Source: Roseiarcus sp963709655 (GTDB lineage Bacteria > Pseudomonadota > Alphaproteobacteria > Rhizobiales > Beijerinckiaceae). From it: a stretch of DNA of 64,000 bases. Below the pieces are notes generated by a model that saw nothing but the letters and a program-made list of their open reading frames with translations, did not search any database and was not told where the DNA came from. Position numbers and translations under genes: made by a program. Location: NCBI GenBank assembly GCA_963709655.1, contig CAVPXF010000036.1:95327-159326 (forward strand), in the 5' to 3' direction. The stretch's first letter is position 1, and each line of letters begins with the position of its first letter. Positions 1-9,811 of this stretch are shown piece after piece.

Positions 1-3000
1 GCTCGACGCCGTACCCAAACATCGGCGGCTACGCGACCTATATCCAGAACAACCAGATCTCGGCGAACATTATGGGCCAGAACGGACAGTTCGGGGTGAC
101 CAGCGGACCGTTCCAGAATTATAGTATGACCGGCGTCATCTCGAACGGAACGAAGACGATTAACGGGACCTTATATCCCGCTGGCGAACTTGTGCTAACC
201 GGCCAAGTGACGAATCCGAGCGGCGTTGGCACGACTCCCCTAACCGTCACCGTTACACAGGCGAACTTACAATCATTCATTATCTACGGCGCGAATCCTG
301 CGTATAACGTCACTGTCGGTTCAGACACCAACAAGGTGGTTCAGAAGATCATAGCCGACTATTTCTCGGGACTAAACTTCGGCTTCATCGGGAGTACGGC
401 GCCCAATCCGAACGCGCCTGGACAGACGATTGGAAACTCGCCCTCTTGGACGTGGTATGGCAACAAACCAAGCGGAGGCGGCCCAGCGCCGCTGCCGCTG
501 AGCGACGCCTATGCCGCTGCGCAGCCGGACAACCCGGGCTTTTACAATGCCTATGCCTCCTATTTGAACAACAGCAGCGCCCCGGTGACGGACGCCTATG
601 GCTTCCCCTACACCGACCGGCTCGCGAGTCCTCTGGCGTCTCTGGACGAGAACACGGTGCTCACGATGACCATCCTGCCCGACGACGGCGCGTCGCCTCC
701 GTCCGGCTGGGTCATTACGGTTCCCGCCCCGACTGCGCAGACGTTCTCGGACGTGCTCGTCGGCCCGACACCGTCCTCGACGCTCACGGTCACCGGCGGC
801 GGAACGGCGGTTCTGTCCGCCGAGAACGCCTATTCGGGCGGCACGACGATCACCGACGGAACCACCGTCGAAGTCACGAACTCGAACCCGGGAATCTCCT
901 CCTCGATCGGAATCGGCCTCCTCACGCTCGACAACGGAATCCTTGAGGCCGGCGCCAACAACCTCGCATTCATCAACGCCGTGACGCTGACAAATAACGG
1001 CGGGACCTTCGACACCAACGGCAATATTCTGACCTGGAATGGCGTCATTTCGGGCGACGGCGGGCTGACCAAGGTCGGCGCGGGGACCCTGATCCTGGGC
1101 AGCACCAATACCTATGCCGGCGGCACGCTCGTCGACGGCGGCACGCTCGGGCTCGGCGCCAACGACGCCCTCGGCTCGGGGCCTGTCACCATGCAACCCG
1201 GCACGACCCTGCAATTCGAGGCGAGCGGCATCGCGCTTGAGAACGCAATCGCGCTGAACGCCAATACCACTCTCGACACCGGATCGAACATGGACGGGAT
1301 TTCCGGCGTCATCTCGGGTTCGGGCGCGCTCACGAAGATCGGCTCGGGAACGCTGATCCTGGCCGGCGCGAACACCTATGCCGGCGGCACGTTCCTCGAT
1401 GAGGGCACGCTCGGGATCAACTCGAACGGCGCGCTCGGCGCGGGCGCTCTCGCCATGCAGCCCGGCACGACGCTGCAGTTCGAAGCGGACGGGCTCACGT
1501 TCCCGAACGCCATCGTGCTGAACGCCGATCCGACGATCGACACCCAGTCGAACACGGACACAATCTCGGGCGTCATCTCGGGCTCGGGCTCTCTCGACAA
1601 AATCGGCTCGGGAACGCTCATCCTGACCGCCGCGAACACCTATACGGGCCCGACCGACGTGCAGGGGGGAACGCTCGCCCTAACGGGCTCGCTCGAACTC
1701 GATCGTTACGGTGGAATCGGGCGCAACCCTCGGCGGAACCGGAACGGTCGGCGGCATCGTCGCCAACAGCGGGGCGACGGTGGCGCCCGGCGTGCTCGGG
1801 CCTTATGCGAGATTCACAGTCACGGGCGAAGCTTCCTTCGCGGCCGGCTCGACCTTTGCGGTCAATGTCAATCCGGCCGGCCAAAACGACAAACTCGTGA
1901 CTTCAGGCGCGACGACCCTCTCGGGCGGCGCGATCGCGGTCGACGGCGCGAGCGGAACCTACCTTCCCTCGACGCGCTACACCCTTCTCACCGCACAAGG
2001 CGGCGTCTCCGGAACCTTCTCCTCGCTTTCGACGAGCGGGGACCTCTCGACCCTGGTCTTTATCGGTCCCACGCTGAGCTACGACGCCAATGACGTCTAT
2101 CTCGGTTTCGCCGTCCTGCCGTTCGTATCGGCGGCGCAAACGCCAAACCAAACCGCGACCGCGCTCGCGCTCGAGGCTCAGCCGGTCGGCTCGCCGCTTT
2201 ACGACGCGCTCATCAGCCAGACGGCGCCGGGCGCGCTTGCCGCCTTCAACGCGCTCTCGGGCGAGGTCCACGCGAGCGCGATCGGCGCGGCGCTCGACGA
2301 CACGCGGCTGCCGCGCGAGGCGGTGCTCGACCGGCTCGCCGAGAGCTACGACGCTCCATCGCCGAGCAGCGCCAAGACCGTGCAGACTTACGGCTTCTCG
2401 ACACCGACACAGGTCTATTCCGCCTGGGCGCAGGGCTTCAACTCCTGGGGTCATCTCGGCGGGAACGGCAATTCCGCGACGGTCGGCAACGACACTGGCG
2501 GTTTCGTCCTCGGCGCCGACGCGACGCTCTACGACCGCTATCGCCTCGGCGTCGCGGGCGGCTACGCCAATTCGAATATCTCGGACCCGTCGCGCGGTTC
2601 GACCGGGACGATCTCAGCGGCTTATATCGGGCTCTATGGCGGCATGAGCGTCGAGGCGCTGCAACTGCGCGGCGGCGCCTTCTACGCCAACAATCACTAC
2701 GGCCTCGATCGCGTGGTCTTGTTCCCCGGCTTCTACCAGACGGCCGGATCGGGCTATGGCGGCGACACGGCCGAGGTCTTCGGCGAGGCCGGCTGGCGCG
2801 TCCCAGTCGCCGCGCCGTTTGTGTCGGCCGCGTCGGTCGAGCCGTTTGTCGGGGTCGCCGGGGCCGATCTCCATACCGCGAGCTTCACCGAAACGCCCGG
2901 ACCGGCCTCTCTGGTTGGCGGCTCGGAGAACACGGGCTACGGGATCACGACGCTTGGGCTGCGCAGCGAGGCGACGATGTTCGTAGTCGCGCCCATGACG

Positions 3001-3252
3001 CTTAACGGCATGATTGGCTGGCAGCATGTCTACGGCGGGCCGACGCCGAACGCGACGATGGCCTTCGCCAGCGCCCCCCTGACCCCGCTCTCGATCGCGG
3101 GCGCGCCGATCGCGCGCGACGCGCTCGCCCTCGAATTCGGCCTCGACCGGCGCCTCACCTCGAACATCAAGCTCAGCGTCTATTATTCCGGGGTCCTGGC
3201 ATCGAGCGCTAGCGACAACGGATTCAAAGCCAAACTCGAAGCGACATTCTGA
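1..3252 (+). CDS. Autotransporter, 5' truncated by the window, with an internal frameshift
   Basis: The reading frame is open from base 3, so the gene begins before the window. The first ~270 visible residues are Trp/Tyr/Asn-rich and weakly recall a GH64 beta-1,3-glucanase-like fold (the stretch YGFPYTDRLASPLASLD near 597-644), but this is tentative. Residues encoded at about 790-1700 are autotransporter-associated beta-strand repeats (NTYAGGT...GTLILAG). The 3' part from about 2400 is an autotransporter beta-barrel domain ending in Phe, as outer-membrane barrels do. The frame changes by +1 at about 1690-1700: the first frame reads GSL and the continuing frame reads SNSIVTVESGATLGG. A two-base loss, or one extra base, would explain it. 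Probable role: secreted or surface-displayed protein using type V secretion. The frameshift may be an assembly error. Confidence 0.85.
1107..1634 (+). repeat. Two tandem 264-bp repeats in the autotransporter passenger
   Basis: Two in-frame 88-residue units start with NTYAGGT at 1107 and 1371, and a third begins at 1635. A more diverged unit precedes them from about 830. Each contains MQPGTTLQFEA and ISGVISGSG and ends in GTLIL. The spacing is exactly 264 bp. Such units build the beta-helical stalk of autotransporter passengers. Confidence 0.9.
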
Positions 3253-4224
3253 CGGGGCGCGCGGGCTTTCGGTCCTACTCGCCCAAGCGAGTCTGGCCCA
3301 GCCCCGAGCGCCACGCCGCCCAAGATCATCCGCTCGCCCGCCGAAGCCGCGCTTACCGGCGGCTGCCGGTCGTGTGCGAAAGAGCTAAATCGCTTTAGCC
3401 ACGCGAGAGTTTCGGCAGAACTATTTGGGCGTCCGGGCCGGTTTTCCCGCTGCGACAGCGCTGATCTGCGCAACTCGATCGGCCGATCCGCGGCACGGTG
3501 ATGGCGGTCAGCGGCTCTGCCGTTCGTCGGACGAACGTCAGGAACGGGCGAACGCCAAACCTTCGTCGGTTGCCTTAGACGCCAACATCCGGCCCATTCC
3601 CGCCATCCGGCCACGGTTGCTCTCCGCTCCGTTGCGCCACTCCCAGCGCGATCCGCGATGACCGCTTCACGTCGGCGCCGGGCATCCGCGGTGTCTGGTT
3701 GGCGAGGGCGCCAGCGCCGATAGGTCAGCGCCTTCACTTTTCCGCAACTCGCTGCCGCGCGGCGGGCCACGCGTCGAGAGTTCATACGCCGCGGGTTAGT
3801 CGACAATTCTCTCGTTCAAGCGCGAAGCCTCGGCAGTCTCGGATGGACGGGATCAGGGCTCGCGGCAAGGGGAGGCGAGAGAGGCCTTACGGGTCAATTG
3901 CAAGCACAACGTGACCGCGTCAAGGCCGCCCCGGAGCCGCGGCCGGGCGCATCCCGGCCACCCGCGCGAACCGCTGCCTTTTCCCGATGTGCGACCGGTC
4001 GCGTCTCCGAAATCGTGCGCGCCCCCTTGTGCAATTGTTTGCGGAAAATCAGCATTCCGGGTAGACTGTCTGGATGAGCGAAGCCCAGTTGGCGCGAGCT
4101 GTTTGGACGATCCGGCCCCGGACTTTGGAGGCGAAAAGCCGCTGCGGCGCGTTTTTTTCGCAAACGCGCACCCAACCCGTTGGAAACGCTCGATTCACGG
4201 GTGGATAAGGAGGCGTTTTCGGCC
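3253..4224. other. Long intergenic stretch without a supported gene
   Basis: About 1 kb lies between the autotransporter stop and the end of lysS. Open frames exist on both strands, but their translations are Arg/Pro/Ala-rich with no recognisable domain. I saw no tRNA, rRNA or CRISPR pattern. An 11-bp tandem repeat follows at its right end. Confidence 0.6.
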
Positions 4225-4299
4225 GCTGAACGGGTGCTGAACGGGTGCTGAACGGCGCCGAACGCGTGCTGAACAGCGCTGAATGCGTACCGAACGCCA
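4225..4299. repeat. Degenerate 10-11-bp tandem repeat
   Basis: Seven head-to-tail units of the type gctgaacgggt run from 4225 to 4299. The first two are identical and later ones diverge (gctgaacggc, cgaacgcgt, gctgaacagc, gctgaatgcgt, accgaacgcca). The array sits about 40 bp beyond the lysS stop codon. No function is evident. Confidence 0.8.
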
Positions 4300-4336
4300 G
4301 TTCGCAGCGCCGGCCGAGACCGGCCGCCCCCGTCCG

Positions 4337-6001
4337 TCAAGCCGCGGCCGCGACCAATTCTCCGGCCAGCGCCCGGTCGATCAGCGCCCGCGTCTCGGCC
4401 AGCCCGTAAAGGGCGATGAACGAGCCGAGGCGCGGGCCCCGCTCCTCGCCGAGCAGCACCGCGTAGACCATGTTGAAGAAGTCGTTCGACACGCCGGGGC
4501 GCTCCGGCGTCGCGCCCTTGGCCTTCATGTCCTGGTAGCGCGGGATCGGCCGGGCGATGTCGTAGAGCGCGTGCTGGATCGCCTCGGCGCTGGCGCCGGC
4601 CGGCATCGCCTCGAGCTTCGCCTTGACCGCGAGCAGCGCCTCGCGCTCGACCTCGTCGGCGAGCCGGTAGCGCTTCTTCGGCGCGACGAAATCGCGAAAG
4701 TAGGCGACCGCGTAGCGCACCAGACGGTCGAGGCGCGGATGGTTCTCGGGCGAGGCCGACGGCGCGTAACGGCGCAGAAAGCCCCATAGCACCAAGGGAT
4801 TGTCGCTGTTGGCGACGGCCGCGAGATTGAGCAGCATGGCGAACGAGACGGTCGTCTGCCCGTCGCCGTGGGCGAGCGCCTCCGCCGCCGGCGGCTCGCC
4901 CGAATGGATGTGCCAGACCGGGTTGCCGAGCCGCTCCTTCCACGGCTGATCGGGATAGGCCTCGAGGAAGCCGAGATAGTCGTCGACCGTCCGCGGGATC
5001 ACGTCGAAATAGAGGCGCTTCGCCGCGCTCGGCTTCTGGAACATGAAGAGCGACAGGCTCTCGGGGCTGGCGTAAGTCAGCCATTCCTCGATCGTCAGGC
5101 CGTTGCCCTTCGACTTCGAGATCTTCTGGCCGTTCTCATCCAAAAAGAGCTCGTAGTTGAACCCGGCCGGCGGCTCGGCCCCGAGCGCCCGGGCGATGCG
5201 CGAGGAGAGCTTCACCGAATCGATCAGGTCCTTGCCCGCCATTTCGTAGTCGACGCCGAGCGCCAGCCAGCGCATCGCCCAGTCGGGCTTCCATTGCAGC
5301 TTGCAGCGCCCGCCGGTCACCGGGGTTTCGAACTCCTCGTTGGTGTCGGGGTCGCGCCAGCGGATCACGCCGGCCTTCGCGTCGTGGGCGATCACCGGCG
5401 CCTGCATGACGACGCCGGTCGCCGGGTGGATCGGCAGGAACGGCGAATAGGTCGCGGCCCGCTCCTCCCGGAGCGAGGGCAGCATGATCGCCTGGATCTC
5501 GTCGAACGCTTCGAGCGCCCGGATCAGCGCCGCGTCGAACCGGCCCGACCTATAGGCCTCGGTCGACGACATGAACTCGTAGTCGAAGCCGAACTGATCG
5601 AGAAAGCTGCGCAGGCGCGCGTTGTTGTGGGCCGCAAAGCTCGGATACTCGCCGAACGGGTCCGGCACCTGGGTCAGCGGCTTGCCGAGATGGCGCGACA
5701 CCATCTCCCGGTTCGGGATGTTGTCGGGGGTCTTGCGCAGGCCGTCCATATCGTCGGAGAAGGCGATGAGACGCGTCTTGACCGAATCCCCGGTCAAGAC
5801 GCGGAAGGCGTGCCGCACCATGGTCGTGCGCGCCACCTCGCCGAACGTCCCGATGTGCGGCAGCCCGGAGGGGCCGTAGCCGGTCTCGAACACGACCTCG
5901 GACTTCGGCATGCGCTCGAGCCGCGCGATCAGCTTGCGCGCCTCCTCGAAGGGCCACGCCTTGGAGACCTCGGCGGCCTCCCGCTGGGACTGCAAAGACA
6001 T
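4337..6001 (-). CDS. lysS: Class I lysyl-tRNA synthetase
   Basis: Charges tRNA-Lys with lysine in the cytoplasm. The 554-residue protein is the class I (archaeal-type) enzyme, not the class II form of E. coli; many alphaproteobacteria have the class I form. The HIGH-type motif PHIGT lies at about residues 48-52 and the KMSKS-type motif KISKSKG at about 293-299, both in the class I nucleotide-binding fold, followed by an alpha-helical anticodon-binding region. The ATG at 6001 is preferred over an in-frame TTG 21 bases upstream because an AGGA ribosome-binding site lies about 9 bases before the ATG. It is transcribed in the same direction as the glycosyltransferase gene, about 100 bp away. The gene appears complete. 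Confidence 0.95.
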   Translation of the reverse strand: MSLQSQREAAEVSKAWPFEEARKLIARLERMPKSEVVFETGYGPSGLPHIGTFGEVARTTMVRHAFRVLTGDSVKTRLIAFSDDMDGLRKTPDNIPNREMVSRHLGKPLTQVPDPFGEYPSFAAHNNARLRSFLDQFGFDYEFMSSTEAYRSGRFDAALIRALEAFDEIQAIMLPSLREERAATYSPFLPIHPATGVVMQAPVIAHDAKAGVIRWRDPDTNEEFETPVTGGRCKLQWKPDWAMRWLALGVDYEMAGKDLIDSVKLSSRIARALGAEPPAGFNYELFLDENGQKISKSKGNGLTIEEWLTYASPESLSLFMFQKPSAAKRLYFDVIPRTVDDYLGFLEAYPDQPWKERLGNPVWHIHSGEPPAAEALAHGDGQTTVSFAMLLNLAAVANSDNPLVLWGFLRRYAPSASPENHPRLDRLVRYAVAYFRDFVAPKKRYRLADEVEREALLAVKAKLEAMPAGASAEAIQHALYDIARPIPRYQDMKAKGATPERPGVSNDFFNMVYAVLLGEERGPRLGSFIALYGLAETRALIDRALAGELVAAAA

Positions 6002-6105
6002 CGATGTCCTGTTTCGTTGCAACCGTCAGGCGCCGGCGCAGCCGGTCCGAAAGGCGCGCACCCTATTCGGTGAGGGCGCCGTGTCAACGATCATTCGGAC
6101 CCATC

Positions 6106-8037
6106 TCAGATCGGACTGCGTTGCAAAGCGCTGGCGGAAATGGGCTTTCGACGGGCGCGCCCGTGTTCGGTCTTGGCCCAGAAGTGGGGCCGGACGATGA
6201 GATCCGCGATCGCCGTCCAGGCGGCGAGCGCGACGATGAGGTAATAGAGCGGCAGCAGCGCGAAACTCCCGACGCCGACGTTCAGGCGCCGCTGCCGGGC
6301 GGCGACGATCGCCGGGCCGAGCACCGCCCCTATTCCGGCTGAGGCGAGCAGATAGACGAACACGTCGGCGGCTTCGCGCGAGCGCGGCAGCAGGGCGGCG
6401 CCGGGACCAAAAGCGCGCCAGAGCGTGTCGAGCGCGAACGGCGGCCAGAAGAGCGCCCCGACCACCGCGCCGACGACCAGGATCGTCGCCGCCCACGCCT
6501 GCAGCGCGCCGAAGTCGCGACAGAAGCGGACGGGATGGCGGGAGTGGACGATGCAGGTCTGCATCCAGCCCTTCTGCCAGCGTACGCGCTGCCCGAACCA
6601 GTTCTTAAAGTCGTTCGGCGCTTCCTCGGACGTGTCCGAGTTGAGCGTGCCGATCCGATAGCCGTAGCGGCCGAGCCGGACGCCCAGTTCCGCATCCTCG
6701 GCCACATTCCACTCGTCCCATCCGCCGACGGCGACAAGCGCAGACACGCGGAAATGGTTAGACGTCCCGCCAAGCGCAATCGGCAGCCCCAACGCGCAAA
6801 GCCCAGGGTTGATAAGATCGAACAGCGCCGCGTATTCCAGCGAAAACAGGCGCGATAGCCAGGAATCGCCGGGATTGCGCACGGTCAGGCGCGCCTGAAG
6901 GCAGTCGACGGCGTGATCCGCCGCAAATCGCGACGCCGCGAGCCGAAGCTGCTCCGCGGCGGGAATGTCCTCGGCGTCGTAGACGACAAGCATTTCGCCG
7001 CGCGCCTCCGCCAGCGCGAGATTGAGCGCGCGGGGCTTGGTCGATGGCGCTCCCGGCGGCGCGACGACGATTTCGTAGCGCGCAGGCAGATCGAGCGCCA
7101 GAAGGCTGGCCATCGTCGCGCGATCCCGTCGCTCCACGACCAGCTTGATGTCCAGTTTGGTCTTTGGATAGTCGAGCGCGTCAAGCGCGGCGACGAGTTG
7201 CCGGACGACGGCGCCCTCGCGATAGAGGGCTGCGACGACCGTATAAATCGGCAGTTCGTCGTCGGAAAGCATGCGCGGCCGCTTTTCGTCCGGGTTCGCG
7301 ACCGATGCGACCCCTCGCAATCCGATCGAAGCCAGAAACAGCATCCAAAGCGCTGCCGACGCGACCATCGCCAGAACCTGAAAGCTCGCGGCGCCAAGCG
7401 CGACGGCCAGCGAGGCGACAAGACCCACGAACGCGGTCTGGGTGCGGCTAAGCCCGCTCTTGGCGGAAAGCGGACCCGGGAGGCGACCAAGCGCATTTTC
7501 GAGCACGTCCTGGGGGCGATGCGCGCGCACGAGGGCTGCGAACCGCTGCGGCGACGCGACGGCGAAGCTCTCGGGACGCAAACGGCCGGACAACGTCATC
7601 TCGATCAGCCGAGAGGCGACCGCCGCCCGCGGCGCGATGACGGCCCGGGCGCCGCCGTTCGGCGCCGCGAGCGGAGCGACGCCGCACACCAAGCCCTTGG
7701 CCGCGTCGAAATCCTCGGCGAACGGCGGCGATCCGCTGTAGTAGGCGCAGCCGAGCCGCGCGGCCAACGCCTGATAGTAGGTCTCCTCGCCGATCAGGCC
7801 GGAGCTTAGCAAAGCCTCGATCGGACTGACGTCGGCGGGCGCGTCGTCGATCGCGGACATGAGACTTTCGATCGGAACGCCGTCGTCCGCGGCGATCTGC
7901 AGCTCCACAGGCAACAGACGGCGGCTTCCCCGAGGCGCGTCCACATTCCGCGCGCGATGGCGCTCGACAGGAGTTGACCCGGCCAGCTTGCGGATCGGGC
8001 CGATCGGCCGCCGCGGCTCTCGAAAGCTGGTCTCCAT
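6106..8037 (-). CDS. Membrane glycosyltransferase family 2 with N-terminal GspE-N-like domain
   Basis: 643 residues. Residues ~45-160 resemble the N-terminal domain of type II secretion ATPases (GspE/MshE N), an accessory domain seen in some rhizobial glycosyltransferases. Two hydrophobic segments follow (~203-240). The GT2 core begins at ~262. Expected processive-type motifs are visible: DAED (354-357), the acceptor motif EDAE (447-450) and QRVRW (483-487, the QxxRW signature). Further membrane segments lie at ~510-535 and ~560-620. It therefore probably uses a nucleotide sugar at the inner membrane to build or export a glycan. The substrate cannot be read from the sequence. There is no cellulose operon around it, so I do not call it bcsA. 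The ATG at 8037 is supported by the ~240-bp upstream gap. Confidence 0.85.
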   Translation of the reverse strand: METSFREPRRPIGPIRKLAGSTPVERHRARNVDAPRGSRRLLPVELQIAADDGVPIESLMSAIDDAPADVSPIEALLSSGLIGEETYYQALAARLGCAYYSGSPPFAEDFDAAKGLVCGVAPLAAPNGGARAVIAPRAAVASRLIEMTLSGRLRPESFAVASPQRFAALVRAHRPQDVLENALGRLPGPLSAKSGLSRTQTAFVGLVASLAVALGAASFQVLAMVASAALWMLFLASIGLRGVASVANPDEKRPRMLSDDELPIYTVVAALYREGAVVRQLVAALDALDYPKTKLDIKLVVERRDRATMASLLALDLPARYEIVVAPPGAPSTKPRALNLALAEARGEMLVVYDAEDIPAAEQLRLAASRFAADHAVDCLQARLTVRNPGDSWLSRLFSLEYAALFDLINPGLCALGLPIALGGTSNHFRVSALVAVGGWDEWNVAEDAELGVRLGRYGYRIGTLNSDTSEEAPNDFKNWFGQRVRWQKGWMQTCIVHSRHPVRFCRDFGALQAWAATILVVGAVVGALFWPPFALDTLWRAFGPGAALLPRSREAADVFVYLLASAGIGAVLGPAIVAARQRRLNVGVGSFALLPLYYLIVALAAWTAIADLIVRPHFWAKTEHGRARRKPISASALQRSPI

Positions 8038-8279
8038 CGGGCTATGCGATCAATCGACTCTGGAAGGCGCCGCGAACAACGGTCGGACAATCAATGGGCG
8101 GCCGACCCACTGGCAATAGGGCACAAGGTCGCAATGTTGTCAGCTGAAATCTTCGGCTTTGCGAGATCATTTTCGTCGCAACTTCGGTTGCGTCCGCTAG
8201 CCTGGCAATTATGACGGCATCGGTCGCTTGTCTGCGCAAGTCCGATCGGTCGGCGATCGCCGATGACGCCGCTCCTCAG

Positions 8280-9554
8280 TCAGGCTTCCGGCGGCTTTGG
8301 CGCCGCGGCCGCGCGCGCCAGGCGCTCGATGGTCTCCGCGTCGGAGGGAAATCCGGCCTCCTCCCAGAGCCGATCGAACGCCCTCAGGATTTCGCCGATG
8401 CGCGGACCCGCGGCGACCCCGAGGGCGACGATGTCCTTTCCGCCGACAGGCGACTTCGGCTCCGGGGATTCGGCAAGGCGCCGCCTGGCGCGGGCGAAGC
8501 CGGCGTCGCCGGGGCTGAGGGGCGTCTCGGCCTGCGCCAGCTCCAGCGCGTCGGATGCGGCGCGGCGGCCGAACGCGAACATCAGGCGGCGCAGGGCGTC
8601 GGCCTCGGGGGCTGCGGTCGCGCCGTGAAGCCGGGTCAGCGCCGCGGCCGCGCCGAGGAGGCGGTCTCCCTCGCCGTTCGACAGTCTCAGGCGCTCCGCA
8701 AGCCGCTCCGCGTCCTCCACAATTGAGACGCCGAGCGCCGCCAGTCGCGGAAGGGCGTCAGGCGTCGATCCGTCGACGGTTTCGATGGCGATGGCCCGTT
8801 CCAGCCGGCCGGGATCGGCAAAGCCGAAAAGCGCCGCCAAGATTCCGCGCTCGCCCATGACGCGAACGACCTCGCCGGCGCGCGGCGCGACGAGGAGCTT
8901 CAGGACCTCGGCGCGCACCCGCTCGCGAGACAGCCGGGAGAGATCGAAACGATGCCGGACCGTGGCGTCCAATCCGTCCCGATCGAGGGTTCCGCCTCCG
9001 AAACGCGCCGAAAACCGGAAGAAGCGCAGGATGCGGAGATAGTCTTCGCGAATGCGCTGGTCGGCGTCGCCGATGAAACGCACGCGACGCGCGGCGAGGT
9101 CGTCGAGGCCGCCGAGCGGATCGTAAATGCGGCCGTCCGCGTCGAGCGACAGGGCGTTGATGGTGAAGTCGCGCCGGCGCGCGTCGGCAAGAAAATCGCG
9201 TCCGAACACGACCTTGGCGTGGCGGCCGTCAGTCTCGACGTCCTGCCGTAGGGTCGTCGTTTCGATCGTGTGGCCGTCCATGATCAGCGTGACCGTGCCG
9301 TGGGCGAGGCCGGTCGGCGCGACCGTGAAACCGGCCGCCGCGGCGCGTCGCATCGTTTCGCGCGGCGGAGCGGTCGTGGCGAGGTCGAAATCGCCAGGCT
9401 CCAGGCCGAGGGCCAGGTCGCGCACCGCCCCGCCGACGACCCGCGTCTCGACGTCTCCGCCGTTCAGCGCCTCGAGAGCGCGCGCGAGCGGCCCCCGCCG
9501 GAGGTGATTGCGATCCCCGAGCCTGCCGTCCTGCAGGCCGGGAAGCCCGCTCAT
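8280..9554 (-). CDS. cca: CCA tRNA nucleotidyltransferase / poly(A) polymerase family
   Basis: Adds or repairs the 3' CCA of tRNAs. The 424-residue protein has the class II nucleotidyltransferase head with VVGGAVRD (residues 39-46), the metal-binding DFDLAT (55-60), and RRDFTINAL (127-135). These are followed by the PolyA_pol RNA-binding region and a helical tail. It is the last gene of a four-gene minus-strand operon. Its ATG overlaps the stop of the DUF6111 gene by 4 bases (ATGA), so translation is probably coupled. This order (DUF1285, NUDIX, small membrane protein, CCA enzyme) is common in Hyphomicrobiales. From sequence alone I cannot separate CCA-adding from poly(A)-polymerase specificity, but CCA addition is the more likely role. 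Confidence 0.9.
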   Translation of the reverse strand: MSGLPGLQDGRLGDRNHLRRGPLARALEALNGGDVETRVVGGAVRDLALGLEPGDFDLATTAPPRETMRRAAAAGFTVAPTGLAHGTVTLIMDGHTIETTTLRQDVETDGRHAKVVFGRDFLADARRRDFTINALSLDADGRIYDPLGGLDDLAARRVRFIGDADQRIREDYLRILRFFRFSARFGGGTLDRDGLDATVRHRFDLSRLSRERVRAEVLKLLVAPRAGEVVRVMGERGILAALFGFADPGRLERAIAIETVDGSTPDALPRLAALGVSIVEDAERLAERLRLSNGEGDRLLGAAAALTRLHGATAAPEADALRRLMFAFGRRAASDALELAQAETPLSPGDAGFARARRRLAESPEPKSPVGGKDIVALGVAAGPRIGEILRAFDRLWEEAGFPSDAETIERLARAAAAPKPPEA

Positions 9555-9811
9555 TCGAAATGCCCCGGCACGAGCGCGCCGTTCTCCTCATGCGCCGGCA
9601 CGTAGACGCCCTGGCCGCGGGGAGAAAAGAGATTGAGCGCAAGAAGCGAGAGCACCGCGGCCGCAAGACCGGCGAGCGTCAGGATCGACACCCTCGGGCC
9701 GGTCCAATGTTCGACCTCCAAGGGATAGCGGGCGCGAAGGACGAGGAAGATCGCGTAGACCGCGAACGGGGCGAGAAAAAACGCCAGCGGCTCAATGACT
9801 GCGCGGCTCAT
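9551..9811 (-). CDS. Small two-helix membrane protein, DUF6111-like
   Basis: 86 residues. Hydrophobic segments at about 8-26 (LAFFLAPFAVYAIFLVL) and 42-62 (ILTLAGLAAAVLSLLAL) flank a charged loop, so it is probably an inner-membrane protein with two helices. Both ends overlap neighbours by ATGA: its start overlaps the stop of the NUDIX gene and its stop overlaps the cca start. This argues strongly that it is a real gene. The length and pattern fit the DUF6111 family, found in the same operon of other alphaproteobacteria. Function is unknown. Confidence 0.85.
   Translation of the reverse strand: MSRAVIEPLAFFLAPFAVYAIFLVLRARYPLEVEHWTGPRVSILTLAGLAAAVLSLLALNLFSPRGQGVYVPAHEENGALVPGHFE

Noticed and set aside
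372..1214. 280-codon minus-strand open frame inside the autotransporter
   Set aside because: Arg/Gly-rich shadow of the beta-strand repeat coding frame with no domain.
3425..4240. Several plus-strand open frames in the gap after the autotransporter
   Set aside because: No domains, no ribosome-binding sites and composition like non-coding GC-rich DNA.
6106..8037. Cellulose synthase bcsA
   Set aside because: GT2 motifs are shared, but there is no PilZ domain and no bcsB/bcsC neighbours.
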